This document shows positions 1-8,717 of a stretch of 64,000 nucleotides of DNA, piece after piece. The notes under the pieces are model-generated. The model saw only the letters and a list, made by a program, of their open reading frames with translations. It searched no databases and was not told the origin of the DNA. Both the position numbers and the translations under genes were made by a program. This DNA is from Microbacterium sp. MPKO10 (GTDB lineage: Bacteria > Actinomycetota > Actinomycetes > Actinomycetales > Microbacteriaceae), in contig NZ_JAPCHX010000005.1 in the NCBI RefSeq assembly GCF_026107415.2, forward strand, positions 62,001 to 126,000. Reading direction: 5' to 3'. Numbering within the stretch: the stretch's first letter is position 1; every line of letters begins with the position of its first letter.

Positions 1-10
1 TCAGCGACAA

Positions 11-628
11 TCACGAGCCAGCGGCCGCCCCGACGGCGGACGGATCGACAATCTGATGGGCGCCGCGTTCCAGCACATCGAAAATGGCGTCGAGCGCGGC
101 CCGCGGATCGTCTTCGTCACTCACGATCTCCGGGATCTCCAACACAAACCTCGCCAGCGCACGGATAGCCGGATCACGGGGCGCACGGCCCAGTTCTGCC
201 GCGATCGCCTCGGCCAGCGGAGCCTCGCATCGCACCCAGAGAATGCGTGTGAAGTCGCGCAGGGCGGGTGTGGCCAAGATCAGTTCTGTACGCCGCCGAA
301 ATCCTGGGGATGGGTTTGTCATGAAAGGACCCCGACTCCCCATGAAGTCTCGCAGTGCACCCATGACGGACTGGCCAGCGGGGCGGTCGTGAACAGCCGC
401 AAGCAGACCTTCGAGACGCTCAACTCCGTCATCGAACATCAACGCTTCCTTCCCATCAGGAACGTGCGAGAACACCGTCGGCACAGAGATATCCACCGCA
501 TCCGCGATCTCTTTGACGCTGACCTGGTCGTAACCCTTCTCCAGAAACAGGCTCAACGCTGCCTCGGCGAGCGCACGCCGAGTCTGCAGTTTTTTGCGTT
601 CGCGGCGCCCCAGTGGCTCATCAGTCAT
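11..628 (-). CDS. TetR/AcrR family transcriptional regulator
   Basis: A 205-residue protein, normal length for the family. The N-terminal helix-turn-helix covers about residues 15-60, with the recognition segment near residues 37-56 (VKEIADAVDISVPTVFSHV); the rest is the variable ligand-binding half. It is transcribed away from the flavin monooxygenase that starts 114 bp away, the usual arrangement of a repressor controlling a detoxifying oxygenase. The gap holds repeated TGACTT words that could be its operator. The ATG at 628 gives the usual short basic lead-in to the helix-turn-helix. The ligand cannot be inferred. Confidence 0.9.
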   Translation of the reverse strand: MTDEPLGRRERKKLQTRRALAEAALSLFLEKGYDQVSVKEIADAVDISVPTVFSHVPDGKEALMFDDGVERLEGLLAAVHDRPAGQSVMGALRDFMGSRGPFMTNPSPGFRRRTELILATPALRDFTRILWVRCEAPLAEAIAAELGRAPRDPAIRALARFVLEIPEIVSDEDDPRAALDAIFDVLERGAHQIVDPSAVGAAAGS

Positions 629-670
629 GAACCCAGCATATCAATATCCTAAGTCATTCATTTTCTTTAT

Positions 671-701
671 TGACTTGTGTTTTTTAGTGACTTGTGTTTT
701 T
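671..701. promoter_or_regulatory. direct repeats in the TetR/monooxygenase divergent promoter
   Basis: Two direct copies of TGACTTGTGTTTTT (671-684 and 688-701) lie 17 bp apart in an AT-rich stretch, with an inverted half copy (AAGTCA) near 651. This lies between the TetR gene and the monooxygenase and is the best candidate operator or promoter region. The role is inferred from position and repetition. Confidence 0.4.
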
Positions 702-742
702 GTGAGAAGCATGCACCCTGAACTCGTACATGGAGGATTCTG

Positions 743-2368
743 ATGACGACAACCGACAGAACGCCGGTGTTGATCGTGGGCGGCAGCCTCGTCGGCCTCT
801 CTGCCGCCGTCTTTCTCGCCTGGCACGGCGTGCACGTCGTGGTCGTTGACAAGCACAGGGCCAGCTCGCCCCACCCGCGCGCCATTGGCTTCACCACTCG
901 CACAATCGAACACTTCCGCCAAGTTGGAATAGAGGTACCACCCTCGCTACAGCTCTCTAAGCCTCCGCGCCGAGCGCGGGTGACAAGTCTGGCCGGCGAG
1001 TGGCTCGAGGAATACCCGTGGTCGCCCGGCGGCGGTGGCTCATACGGCGCAGAGTCATCGCCCGTCAGCGCAAAAGCCATCACTCAGGATCACCTCGAAC
1101 CGGTCCTGCGCGCCCGGGCCGTTGCGCTGGGAGCGGACCTGCGGCTCGGCACAGAGCTGCTCGGTCTCGACCAAGATGCCGACGGCGTGACGGCAACACT
1201 GCGTCGCCGCGACGATGGACACGACTATCAACTGAGCGCCCAATACGTCGTGGCTGCAGACGGGGCAGACAGCCCCATCAGGGAAGCATCGGGGATCGGC
1301 AGACACGGTCACGGTCAGCTCTCCGTTCAGCGCAGCATCCTGTTTCGTGCACCGCTCGACGAGTACCTCGATCAGGGTGTCGTCCAGTTCGAAATCGAAC
1401 AGCCCGACTTCCAAGCGTTCCTCACGACTTACTCCGATGGCAGATGGGTGCTCATGCTCAGCGATGACATCGAGCGTGATGAAGACGAGCAGATTGCCGC
1501 GGTTCAGCGCGCGATCGGCCGCACTGATGTTCCGATCGAATTGATCACAACGGGCCGGTGGGAGCTCGCCGCCGCGATTGCTGACGGCTTCTCATCGGGC
1601 AGGGTGTTCCTTGCGGGAGATGCGGCGCACCAGCTCCCACCCAACCGCGGTGGATTCGGTGCGAACACGGGCATTGACGACGCACACAATGTGGCGTGGA
1701 AGCTGGCTGAGGTTCTCGCGGGTCGATCGAGGCCGCAACTTTTGGACACATATGACGCTGAGCGGCGCCCCATTGCCGACCTTCGGCATGACCAGCTCTT
1801 TGCGCGCGCCGACTATAAGGCATACCTGACGACGCCGAAGTCCGACGTTGCTGTACTTGACGACTCTGCGATCGAGCTCGGTCAGCTCTACCGATCGGCG
1901 GCGAGCACCGCGGCGACCGTTGGGGCTCATGCAGCGGACCGAGCCGATACGCAAGACGATTTGCCAGACGCGCAGCTTCCCGCTCAATGGGCGGGCCAGC
2001 CTGGCACTCGTGCGCCACACCTGTGGCTTCGAGCGAATGGAGCGGACATCTCCACGCTTGATCTGTTCGGAAGGGGGTGGACGCTCCTGGCCGACGATGA
2101 TGCCTGGGACGACGCCGCCTCAGAGGTCGCGGACGCTCTCGCGACCCCGATCGCGTTCGTCCACGTTGGCACTGCGGTAGTACCCCACGAGCCCGAATCG
2201 TTCCGCTCCGCGTATGGTCTCGAGCAAGGCGGTGCGTCGCTGGTTCGGCCTGACGGCTATATCGCCTGGCGTTCCGTATCCACCCCGGCAAACCGGACTA
2301 CGGCGCTCTCCGAGGCAATCAGGGCAACGGCCCTGCCCGTCCATGAGACTCGTCTCGCCGTGCCTTAA
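743..2368 (+). CDS. FAD-dependent aromatic monooxygenase (PheA/TfdB type)
   Basis: A 541-residue group A flavin hydroxylase. It has an N-terminal dinucleotide-binding fold (VGGSLVG, residues 12-18), the DG motif near 173 (AADGAD) and the GD motif at 292-296 (GDAAH) followed by PPNRGGFGANTGIDDAHN, all diagnostic of FAD/NAD(P)H-dependent aromatic hydroxylases. The C-terminal 150 residues match the thioredoxin-like extension seen in phenol hydroxylase and rifampicin monooxygenase relatives. The start is supported by GGAGG 7 bp upstream. The family hydroxylates phenolic or polyketide-like aromatics, and the divergent TetR gene suggests induction by its substrate. The substrate is unknown; detoxification is the likely role. 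Confidence 0.88.
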   Translation: MTTTDRTPVLIVGGSLVGLSAAVFLAWHGVHVVVVDKHRASSPHPRAIGFTTRTIEHFRQVGIEVPPSLQLSKPPRRARVTSLAGEWLEEYPWSPGGGGSYGAESSPVSAKAITQDHLEPVLRARAVALGADLRLGTELLGLDQDADGVTATLRRRDDGHDYQLSAQYVVAADGADSPIREASGIGRHGHGQLSVQRSILFRAPLDEYLDQGVVQFEIEQPDFQAFLTTYSDGRWVLMLSDDIERDEDEQIAAVQRAIGRTDVPIELITTGRWELAAAIADGFSSGRVFLAGDAAHQLPPNRGGFGANTGIDDAHNVAWKLAEVLAGRSRPQLLDTYDAERRPIADLRHDQLFARADYKAYLTTPKSDVAVLDDSAIELGQLYRSAASTAATVGAHAADRADTQDDLPDAQLPAQWAGQPGTRAPHLWLRANGADISTLDLFGRGWTLLADDDAWDDAASEVADALATPIAFVHVGTAVVPHEPESFRSAYGLEQGGASLVRPDGYIAWRSVSTPANRTTALSEAIRATALPVHETRLAVP

Positions 2369-2425
2369 GCGCGCCACACCGTGAACGTCCTTTGACGTCC
2401 CGCGAACGATCAGCGTGCTCCCACA

Positions 2426-2449
2426 GTTCGGCCGCGACGACCGCCGAAC
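2426..2449. terminator. possible bidirectional terminator hairpin
   Basis: GTTCGGC and GCCGAAC form a 7-bp perfect stem around a 10-nt loop, between the convergent monooxygenase and DUF1905 genes. There is no T-run, so the assignment rests on position and stem only. Confidence 0.3.
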
Positions 2450-2470
2450 CGTCAGCCGGTGAGCCCCCGC

Positions 2471-2764
2471 TCATCGCACGAGAACCAGATCGACGCTGTC
2501 GCCAAGCTCGACACCCAGCCGGCGTCGGAACGGCGCGCGGAGCGGAAGCATATGGACTCCGCCGCCAATCGGCAGCATGGTTGCCTCGTACGGCTGATCA
2601 TTCACACGCGCAGCCACGCGAACCGCCTTTCCTGTTCCGAGGAGCGCGGCGGAGTCGGGCACCTGCACGCAGGCCCAGCCGCTGTTTGGGTCCGCGACGA
2701 TTGTCAGGGCAAACTCTCCAATGATCGTCTCGGACTCCTCGGGCGTCTTCCCGTCACGCGTCAT
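2471..2764 (-). CDS. DUF1905 domain protein
   Basis: A 97-residue protein whose pattern (a strand beginning IGEFALTIV, then W-x-C-V-x-VP, the central VAARVNDQPYEATMLPIGGGVHMLPL, and the C-terminal FRRRLGVELGDSVDLVLV) fits the small beta-barrel DUF1905 family. An upstream Met would add 18 residues with no family support, so the start at 2764 is preferred. It overlaps the 3' end of the upstream mycothiol-dependent enzyme gene by 11 bp, indicating co-transcription and translational coupling. Molecular function is unknown for the family. Confidence 0.72.
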   Translation of the reverse strand: MTRDGKTPEESETIIGEFALTIVADPNSGWACVQVPDSAALLGTGKAVRVAARVNDQPYEATMLPIGGGVHMLPLRAPFRRRLGVELGDSVDLVLVR

Positions 2765-3428
2765 CAGCAGATCCCTTCGCGTCAAGGCCGCGAGCGCCCT
2801 GCAGCATCCGTTGGGCACCTGGCCCGCCCAGAAGATCTGGATTAACGCGGCGGCCAGAAACCACGAGAAGCAGATCCACTGCCCTGCCTGTCACCTCCGG
2901 CCCGTCGCCCCAGCTCACTCCGCTGTCGGTATCAGTCAGACGAAACTGGTCGGCTCGTTCGCGGCCCCCATCGAATTTGACAGACGTGCGGATCTGATAG
3001 GCGAGAGCGTCATGCACCCCGATCCGAGGATAGCTGCCTGTCAGACCCAACGGTCGGCGGATATCTTCGCCATGCACGATTGCCTCAACAAGGCGGGTCG
3101 CGCGGTGCGCGGGTGGGGTTCTCCTCAATTCCTGAACCTGTCGAAAAGCCTCGAGTGTCTGGCGTGGATCATCACGCTTGACCTTGTCCACGCCGTTCTG
3201 ATTGGCGCGATGAAAGTCACCTCGCGCCCGCAGCATGCTTACGACGAATGCAGCCCTGCCCGTTTCGGCAGAGTCAAGCAGATGAGCCACGACATCGTGA
3301 ACCGCCCACCCCCGACACAACGACGGAGTTTCCCACAATGAGCCGTCGAGCGATTGAAGGTCGTCGACGAGCCGCTGACGCTCATCGTGTACAAGCTTCC
3401 ACACGTCTGCCCACGACAGACCCATCAT
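2754..3428 (-). CDS. maleylpyruvate isomerase family, mycothiol-dependent enzyme
   Basis: A 224-residue protein with the DinB-like four-helix fold of mycothiol-dependent maleylpyruvate isomerases. The N-terminal half has the WxxPSLCRGWAVHDVVAHLLD segment carrying the metal-ligand His, and the middle has AIVHGEDIRRPLG, the family signature. Proteins of this type use mycothiol, the actinobacterial thiol, in isomerisation or detoxification reactions; the substrate here is unknown. The ATG at 3428 is chosen because AGGAAA lies 8 bp upstream. It is divergent from the HxlR regulator, which may control it. Confidence 0.8.
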   Translation of the reverse strand: MMGLSWADVWKLVHDERQRLVDDLQSLDGSLWETPSLCRGWAVHDVVAHLLDSAETGRAAFVVSMLRARGDFHRANQNGVDKVKRDDPRQTLEAFRQVQELRRTPPAHRATRLVEAIVHGEDIRRPLGLTGSYPRIGVHDALAYQIRTSVKFDGGRERADQFRLTDTDSGVSWGDGPEVTGRAVDLLLVVSGRRVNPDLLGGPGAQRMLQGARGLDAKGSADDA

Positions 3429-3471
3429 TCCCACTTTCCTTGCTTTATCAAAGTTAAAGATACAGTATTAG

Positions 3472-3483
3472 TAGTGATTACTA
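3472..3483. promoter_or_regulatory. inverted repeat between mycothiol enzyme and hxlR-like gene
   Basis: TAGTGATTACTA is a near-perfect 12-bp palindrome (10 of 12 positions symmetric) in the AT-rich 87-bp gap between two divergent genes. It is a reasonable operator for the HxlR-type regulator, but nothing beyond position and symmetry supports it. Confidence 0.35.
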
Positions 3484-3515
3484 TCTGTCAAGTAGTTGCG
3501 AGGTACGATGGGGAC

Positions 3516-4235
3516 ATGGCTTCACGACGCTCCTACAGCTCCTACAACGACGGATGTGCTGCCGCTCACGCTCTCGATCTCATCGGCGAACGATGGACCT
3601 TGATTGTCGTCCGCGAGCTTCTTCTGGGGCCGAAGAGGTTCGCAGACCTCCAGCGTGACGTCCTCGGCATCAGCCCGACCGTGCTGTCACAGCGCCTCCG
3701 CGACCTCGAATCGCGGGGAATCGTTGAGCGCCACACACTCCCGGCTCCTGCCCGTGTCGATGTCTATGAGCTCACCGAGTGGGGCTCGCGTCTCGAGGCA
3801 GTCAATGCCGCGCTCTCGCTGTGGGCGGTCGCCTCGCCAGACCTGCCATGGGATGCCGATATGAGTCCCGACACTCTGGTGCTCGCCATGCGCGCGCATG
3901 CTCGCGGTGACGTCGAACTCACCCAGCCCGCTCGCATCAATCTCCGCCTCACAGACTCCCGGCTGCCAAACGCAGAACCGGTCTCTTACGTTGCATCCGT
4001 GACGCCCGAGCTCACCACAATCGAGAAGGCTCCGTCGCCGGGCCCTGTAGACGCCGAGGTTGTCGCCACGACCGCGAGCTGGAAAGCCTGCATCCTCGGT
4101 GGCGTCTCCCTTGACGACCAAGCGGATGCGACGGCAACGGGCTCGGATGCTGCAATCGAGGCGCTGATCCGGGCGACGCGCCTAGAAGCAGCACCCGAAG
4201 CGCCCTCATCCCGCTCCATGGTGGGCAACGGCTGA
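3516..4235 (+). CDS. HxlR family transcriptional regulator with C-terminal extension
   Basis: A 239-residue protein. Residues about 8-95 are a winged helix of the HxlR type: the early Cys (YNDGCAAAHALDLIGERWTLIVVREL), then GPKRFADLQRDVLGISPTVLSQRL and the wing ending in VYELTEWG. Typical HxlR proteins are about 110-150 residues. Here about 120 further residues form a second, unrecognised alpha/beta-looking domain, possibly a ligand sensor. The ATG at 3516 places the winged helix at the N terminus; the in-frame Met 54 codons earlier would run through the divergent neighbour. It probably regulates the divergent mycothiol enzyme and DUF1905 pair. Confidence 0.82.
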   Translation: MASRRSYSSYNDGCAAAHALDLIGERWTLIVVRELLLGPKRFADLQRDVLGISPTVLSQRLRDLESRGIVERHTLPAPARVDVYELTEWGSRLEAVNAALSLWAVASPDLPWDADMSPDTLVLAMRAHARGDVELTQPARINLRLTDSRLPNAEPVSYVASVTPELTTIEKAPSPGPVDAEVVATTASWKACILGGVSLDDQADATATGSDAAIEALIRATRLEAAPEAPSSRSMVGNG

Positions 4236-4315
4236 AGCTACCGGCTGGCAACAACGGTCGACTCGGCCTCGCCCACGCCTCTTTTGCACTATCCATTTCT
4301 CCCTCATTGATAAGT

Positions 4316-4345
4316 TGAGCAATGCTCACGTCACCACAATGGGGG
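4316..4345. promoter_or_regulatory. EPS/lasso regulon site 1 (TGAG-N5-CTCA)
   Basis: TGAGCAATGCTCA at 4316-4328, a 13-bp palindrome, is followed by a weak CC-ACAAT-GGGGG element ending at 4345. It lies 85 bp before the C-methyltransferase gene and is the leftmost copy of the motif found across the EPS/lasso locus. A TAGGCT hexamer at 4371-4376 could be the -10 element of the downstream gene. Confidence 0.55.
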
Positions 4346-4413
4346 AAGCGACAGCGGACGGCGCCCTCATTAGGCTGTGAAGCATCCCAACCTCACAGTA
4401 CGGAGCCCCCACC

Positions 4414-5574
4414 ATGCCCTCCCTCGAGCCTCTCAAGCCACATCCCACCTGGCGTGATCGTTGGTCCGGTGATGCCGACGGAACGATCGTGCTCGACCTC
4501 GGTGAACAACCGGCATCCGATCTCTTCCCGCACCCCACAGACGACGCTCCCGACCCGCGATACCGCATGCGCATGGTGTTCAGCCCAACAAGCGGCCTCC
4601 TGCAGCTCGAAGAGGATCCGACGACACCAGAGGAGGTCATGGGAGTCGAGCCCGCCGCACTCGTACGCCAAGCAGATCTGTGCGTCGCCGATGCCATCTC
4701 GGCAGGGCTGATACGCCCACACTCTCGCGTGCTTCACTACCCCAGCCCGCACGGCGGCTCGTGGCGGCCCCAGCTCGAGCCATTCGAACTGACCGAGGTC
4801 ACAGACGGCGAAGCTGATCTCATCATCGACGTCCACGGCATGATGCACGCGGCGGATCAAAAAGCAGCGTTTACCGAGCGACTCAGACACCTCGCAGACG
4901 ACGGGGTCCTTCTCTTCATGATTCACAATGCATCAGCGATCGTGCGTGAGGGCATGTGGAATGCCCTCAAGAACGGCCATTTCGCCTATTACACGACGCC
5001 CGCTCTCGTACGCATGGCGGAGGAGATCGGCTTGGTCGCCATTGGAGCCTGGTCGTACTCCCTTTACAACAACGGCACGACCATGCTCGCCTTTGCTAAG
5101 CCGAGTGGACACCATGGCAACGCCCAGGCCGCATCGGTGACGGAGCTGATCGTCGAAGAGACCGCGCTCGGCGTTCTCGACCCCGATCGTCTCACCGCGT
5201 CACTGCAGACCTCACTTGTCGAGTCGGTGGCCGCCATCCGGGGTTACCTTGATCAGGCAGCCCGAGAGGGTCTCTCTGTTGCGGGGTATGGTGCCGCGTC
5301 CCGAACCGCGGCGCTCCTGTCGTCAGCCGCTGTGACTGCAGACGACGTCACGATGATTGCGGATGCCTCTGAGGCCAAGCACGGCCGCGCGATGCCCGGA
5401 TCTCGCATCCCCATCGTCTCGCCCGACGATCTTGTCGCTTCGGGCCCCGACCGCGTGCTGCTCTTCATTTCCGACCTGCTTCCGGAAGTTCGTGCGGCGA
5501 TGCCGGGCATCGAGAAGAGCGGCGGGCGATGGGTCGTCGTCGACCCGGTACCCACAGAGGTTGACCCATTCTGA
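4414..5574 (+). CDS. SAM-dependent sugar 3-C-methyltransferase-like protein
   Basis: A 386-residue protein with the three-part layout of NDP-ketohexose C-methyltransferases (TylC3/EvaC type): a short N-terminal domain containing LGEQPASDLFP, a Rossmann-like methyltransferase core, and a C-terminal domain with GYGAASRTAALLSSA and a Rossmann-like end (GSRIPIVSPDDL). Family members add a methyl group to C3 of 4-keto-6-deoxy NDP-sugars. The N-terminal zinc-binding cysteines usual in this family are absent (the only Cys is in LCVADA), which is odd. GGAG lies upstream of the ATG. It is convergent with the epimerase and CDP-glucose dehydratase genes, so a branched CDP-6-deoxyhexose is the likely product. 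Confidence 0.75.
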   Translation: MPSLEPLKPHPTWRDRWSGDADGTIVLDLGEQPASDLFPHPTDDAPDPRYRMRMVFSPTSGLLQLEEDPTTPEEVMGVEPAALVRQADLCVADAISAGLIRPHSRVLHYPSPHGGSWRPQLEPFELTEVTDGEADLIIDVHGMMHAADQKAAFTERLRHLADDGVLLFMIHNASAIVREGMWNALKNGHFAYYTTPALVRMAEEIGLVAIGAWSYSLYNNGTTMLAFAKPSGHHGNAQAASVTELIVEETALGVLDPDRLTASLQTSLVESVAAIRGYLDQAAREGLSVAGYGAASRTAALLSSAAVTADDVTMIADASEAKHGRAMPGSRIPIVSPDDLVASGPDRVLLFISDLLPEVRAAMPGIEKSGGRWVVVDPVPTEVDPF

Positions 5575-5593
5575 GAAGAGACCTGCACGGCGG

Positions 5594-6145
5594 CTACTCA
5601 GCACCGACCCGTTTTTTGTAGTCGTGCCATGAGATTCCGTGCCGATCACGCTCACTCACGATCGTGATCGGAGCCGGCCAGACAACCGCAAGGTCAGGGT
5701 CATCAAATGAGATCGTGATGTCCTCGTCGGGGCCGTAAAAGTCGTCGATGCGATAGCAGAAGTCGGTGTCCGATGTAAGCGCCTGATACCCGTGGAGAAA
5801 TCCCCGTGGAATGTACACTTGTCGGTTCACCTGGTCGTCGAGAAGAAACGTGCGTACTTCTCCGAACGTCGGCGAGCCAGGGCGAGCGTCAATGGCAATG
5901 TCGAGCACGGCTCCGTGCGCACACCTCACGAGCTTTGCCTCCCCCTTGTTCATGCGCCCGTGCAGTCCGCGAACCACCCCTTGATATGAGCGAGACTGGT
6001 TCTCCTGCTTGAAGCTCGCCGGATCGATGCCCGCATCGGCAAGAATGGACACGTCGAGGATGCGCGTGAAGTAGCCTCGCTCGTCTCGATGGACCGTCGG
6101 CTCGAAAACGACGAGTCCCTCAATATCCGTGGGAATGATCTTCAT
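5594..6145 (-). CDS. dTDP-4-dehydrorhamnose 3,5-epimerase-like sugar epimerase
   Basis: A 183-residue RmlC-type cupin: VHRDERGYFTRIL near the N terminus, QENQSRSYQGVVRGLHGR with the putative catalytic His62, Lys71, and IPRGFLHGYQAL plus YRIDDFYGPDEDITISFDDPDL in the barrel. Classical RmlC has GLH followed by YQ; here it is GLH-GR, as in some 3- or 5-mono-epimerases acting on other 4-keto sugars. It follows the CDP-glucose dehydratase on the same strand (44-bp gap), so its substrate is probably a CDP-4-keto-6-deoxyhexose rather than dTDP-sugar. Which carbon is inverted cannot be read from sequence. Confidence 0.8.
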   Translation of the reverse strand: MKIIPTDIEGLVVFEPTVHRDERGYFTRILDVSILADAGIDPASFKQENQSRSYQGVVRGLHGRMNKGEAKLVRCAHGAVLDIAIDARPGSPTFGEVRTFLLDDQVNRQVYIPRGFLHGYQALTSDTDFCYRIDDFYGPDEDITISFDDPDLAVVWPAPITIVSERDRHGISWHDYKKRVGAE

Positions 6146-6189
6146 GATGCCCTTCTGTCTCTGATGAATCGAAATGCGGATGCTGTTAC

Positions 6190-7269
6190 TCAGCGCGACA
6201 GGCCGATACCCGCGGCGGCGCGACGCCCCGCCACCGCAAGATAGTCGTCAATCTGTCGCTCCGTGACGCTGCGCGTCGAGGCCCCTCCGTCGACGGACTT
6301 CTCCCAGTCGACCGTGTACTCGAGCGCTTCGCGCACGCTGAACGTGGGGGCCCAATTCAGATGGTGCCGCGCGCGTGCCGAGTCCACCATGAGCAGGCCG
6401 GCCTCATGCGGGCCCTCGTCGGCAACTGCCGACCATGACGCTCCGGCACCCCACAGCCTCGCCATCTCGTCGGCGACTGTACCGACAGTTACAGCGTGGT
6501 CTGTCGAGGGCCCAAAGTTCCACGCCGAATCGTGCCACGATGGGTTAAGCACCTCTGCGAGCCTGAGGTATCCAGTGAGGGGCTCGAGGACGTGCTGCCA
6601 CGGTCGCGTAGCGTTCGGATGACGGAGCAATGCCGAACGACCGCTGCGGAAGGCATCGATCAGCTCGGGCACCAGCGCGTCGGGTGTCGCGTCGCCACCT
6701 CCGATGACGTTTCCCGCCCGAGCTGTTGCAATCGACAATCCTTCTCGGGGAAATGAAACGGCAAACGAGTGCGTTGCCAGCTCCGCCGCCGCTTTGCTCG
6801 CGCTGTACGGGTCATCTCCGCCCAGCATGTCCTGCTCCCGATACCCCCACTGCCACTCATTGTTTCGGTACACCTTGTCTGTCGTCACCACGACCACCGT
6901 GCGCACAGACTCGACGCGGCGTGCTGCATCAAGAACGGCCAGAGTGCCGTCGACATTGACGGAGAATGTCTCGCGGGGTGTCGCGTATGATTCGCGGACG
7001 CCCGACTGCGCGGCGAGATGCAACACGATCTCAGCGCCCGATCGCTTTATGCTCGCCGTGAGCTGCTCGACGTCGCGAATGTCGCCGCGCTCATCATGCT
7101 CAAGAATCGATGAGACCCCGGCACGATGAAAGAGAAAGTCATTCGAGGTCTGCTGAGCGTACCCGTGCACACGAGACCCGAGGCGGTCGAGCAGCAGACA
7201 AAGCCAGGCACCCTTGAAGCCTGTATTCCCAGTCACAAAAACTGAGCGTTCCTCAAAATATCCTGCCAT
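6190..7269 (-). CDS. rfbG: CDP-glucose 4,6-dehydratase
   Basis: A 359-residue extended short-chain dehydrogenase. VTGNTGFKGAWL at the N terminus is the NAD-binding glycine motif in the form typical of CDP-glucose 4,6-dehydratases, VVTTDKVY carries the active-site Thr-Asp-Lys segment, and DDPYSASK holds the YxxxK catalytic pair. It converts CDP-glucose to CDP-4-keto-6-deoxyglucose; the CDP-glucose would come from the cytidylyltransferase at 18.7-19.5 kb. The start at 7269 puts the glycine motif at the usual position; two upstream Met codons (7287, 7320) are possible, and none has a strong ribosome binding site. It heads a two-gene unit with the epimerase. Confidence 0.88.
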   Translation of the reverse strand: MAGYFEERSVFVTGNTGFKGAWLCLLLDRLGSRVHGYAQQTSNDFLFHRAGVSSILEHDERGDIRDVEQLTASIKRSGAEIVLHLAAQSGVRESYATPRETFSVNVDGTLAVLDAARRVESVRTVVVVTTDKVYRNNEWQWGYREQDMLGGDDPYSASKAAAELATHSFAVSFPREGLSIATARAGNVIGGGDATPDALVPELIDAFRSGRSALLRHPNATRPWQHVLEPLTGYLRLAEVLNPSWHDSAWNFGPSTDHAVTVGTVADEMARLWGAGASWSAVADEGPHEAGLLMVDSARARHHLNWAPTFSVREALEYTVDWEKSVDGGASTRSVTERQIDDYLAVAGRRAAAGIGLSR

Positions 7270-7313
7270 CTTGCAACCGTACGACATTCTCGCGTGCAGG
7301 GACCCCTGCCGTA

Positions 7314-7393
7314 CCCGCAATTGGGGGCAGAAAACATCCCAGCCAAGAGACAGAATTCACGTGCACCTAACTGTTATATCTGAGGAATCCTCA
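7314..7393. promoter_or_regulatory. EPS/lasso regulon site 2, divergent promoter region
   Basis: The G/C palindrome CCCGCAATTGGGGG (7314-7327) and the perfect palindrome TGAGGAATCCTCA (7381-7393) lie between rfbG and the rightward pyruvyltransferase gene. Rightward, TATGCT follows 3 bp after the palindrome; leftward, TATAAC follows after 2 bp. Both are plausible -10 elements, so this single site may serve both directions. Confidence 0.6.
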
Positions 7394-7541
7394 TAGTATG
7401 CTGAAATTCTTTCGTCACCACGTGGCACGTCTTCCGCGCCGCACAGAACTTCGTACCCGAAGATGGGGCAATCATGAACGCACGGTTAGTCGTCCACCAT
7501 CGACCGGATGGTGAGCCTGATGTCCCCACAGAGCTGAGCCG

Positions 7542-8717
7542 ATGACCACCGTCACCCGTGTCGGTCTGTGGGGCGTCTTCGGGCACGGAAATTATGGCAA
7601 CGAGGCGACGCTCACGGCGTTCCTCAATCAACTCGACTCGGTTCGATTCGAGCCGCTCATCCTCACGAATAACCCGCACGAAGCCTCTCGCCTCCACGGA
7701 CTCCCCGCGTCGTCCATCGGGCCTCCCGCATATGCGGCGCACGGGGCTGCCAAACTGTCACAGTCGATCTCGATCGCGAAGAACCGCGCGTCGTATCTGT
7801 GCGGGGCGCTTCGTCGCGTTCGTGCACTGGATAGCGTCGTCATCGTCGGCACGGGCGGTCTCGAGCACGCCGGAGCGTTCGGCACACCGTTCGAAATATG
7901 GTCACTCGGCCTCGCCTGCCGCACTCTTCGGCGCCCGTTCGTATTGCTCAACATCGGCGTCGACCGTGCACACAGCAGAGTGACGCGGATGTTTGTCCGC
8001 GAGAGCGGGCGCCTCGCCGCATACCGCTCCTACCGGGATGAGCGCTCGCGATTGAATATGGTCGCGACCGGGCTGCACGCAGGAGCAGGCGACCCCGTTG
8101 TGACCGATATGGCTCTGTCGCTCGAACCGCCGCGCGCTCCGGTCCGAGACCCTCGTCACGTCGTAGTCGGGGTCCTGGATTACGACGGCGTCTACGGCGA
8201 TGACCCGAGCGCACGCGATGGATACCTGCGACGGTGCGTACGCCTCGTCGATGGCCTATGCGCCGAGGGCTACCACGTGACCATCGTCGCCGGTGACGAT
8301 GATGATGTTCCCACAGCCCAATGTATTGCAACCCACTTCCCCTCCGATGCCGTGACCCTCAGCAAGGCCAAGACCCCGCACGAGCTCACAGTCGTCATGT
8401 CTGAAGCGAGTACGGTCATCGCTGCGCGCTACCACACGCTGATCATGGGCCTGCTGGCGGGCACCCCCATCGTGTCGATCGGGTACAGCGAGAAACACCG
8501 CCACATACTCAGACAGTTCTCACTGCCCGAGGTTCATCGGGATTCGTCGGAATTTGATCCCGCTGACGTCGTCGCACTCGTCTCCGAATCGATAGCGCAC
8601 CAGCGACACCTCAGCGCTCGAATCGAGGAAGGCCTGGCACGGGCTCGTCGACAACTCGACCGGAACTGGGAAGACGCGCTTGTCACGATCTCGCGTCGCT
8701 CGCACACATTGGGCTAG
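7542..8717 (+). CDS. polysaccharide pyruvyl transferase family protein
   Basis: A 391-residue protein of the WcaK/CsaB type: N-terminal VGLWGVFGHGNYGNEATLTAFL, the IVGTGGLEHAGAFGTPFEIWSLGL segment and C-terminal ARYHTLIMGLLAGTPIVSIGYSEKH, the conserved region of these GT-B-like transferases. Members transfer pyruvate from phosphoenolpyruvate to a sugar to make a ketal on a cell-surface polysaccharide. It has its own promoter region with a TGAG-N5-CTCA site. A second family member lies at 34.4-35.4 kb, so the EPS may be pyruvylated at two places. The start is not backed by a strong ribosome binding site. Confidence 0.82.
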   Translation: MTTVTRVGLWGVFGHGNYGNEATLTAFLNQLDSVRFEPLILTNNPHEASRLHGLPASSIGPPAYAAHGAAKLSQSISIAKNRASYLCGALRRVRALDSVVIVGTGGLEHAGAFGTPFEIWSLGLACRTLRRPFVLLNIGVDRAHSRVTRMFVRESGRLAAYRSYRDERSRLNMVATGLHAGAGDPVVTDMALSLEPPRAPVRDPRHVVVGVLDYDGVYGDDPSARDGYLRRCVRLVDGLCAEGYHVTIVAGDDDDVPTAQCIATHFPSDAVTLSKAKTPHELTVVMSEASTVIAARYHTLIMGLLAGTPIVSIGYSEKHRHILRQFSLPEVHRDSSEFDPADVVALVSESIAHQRHLSARIEEGLARARRQLDRNWEDALVTISRRSHTLG

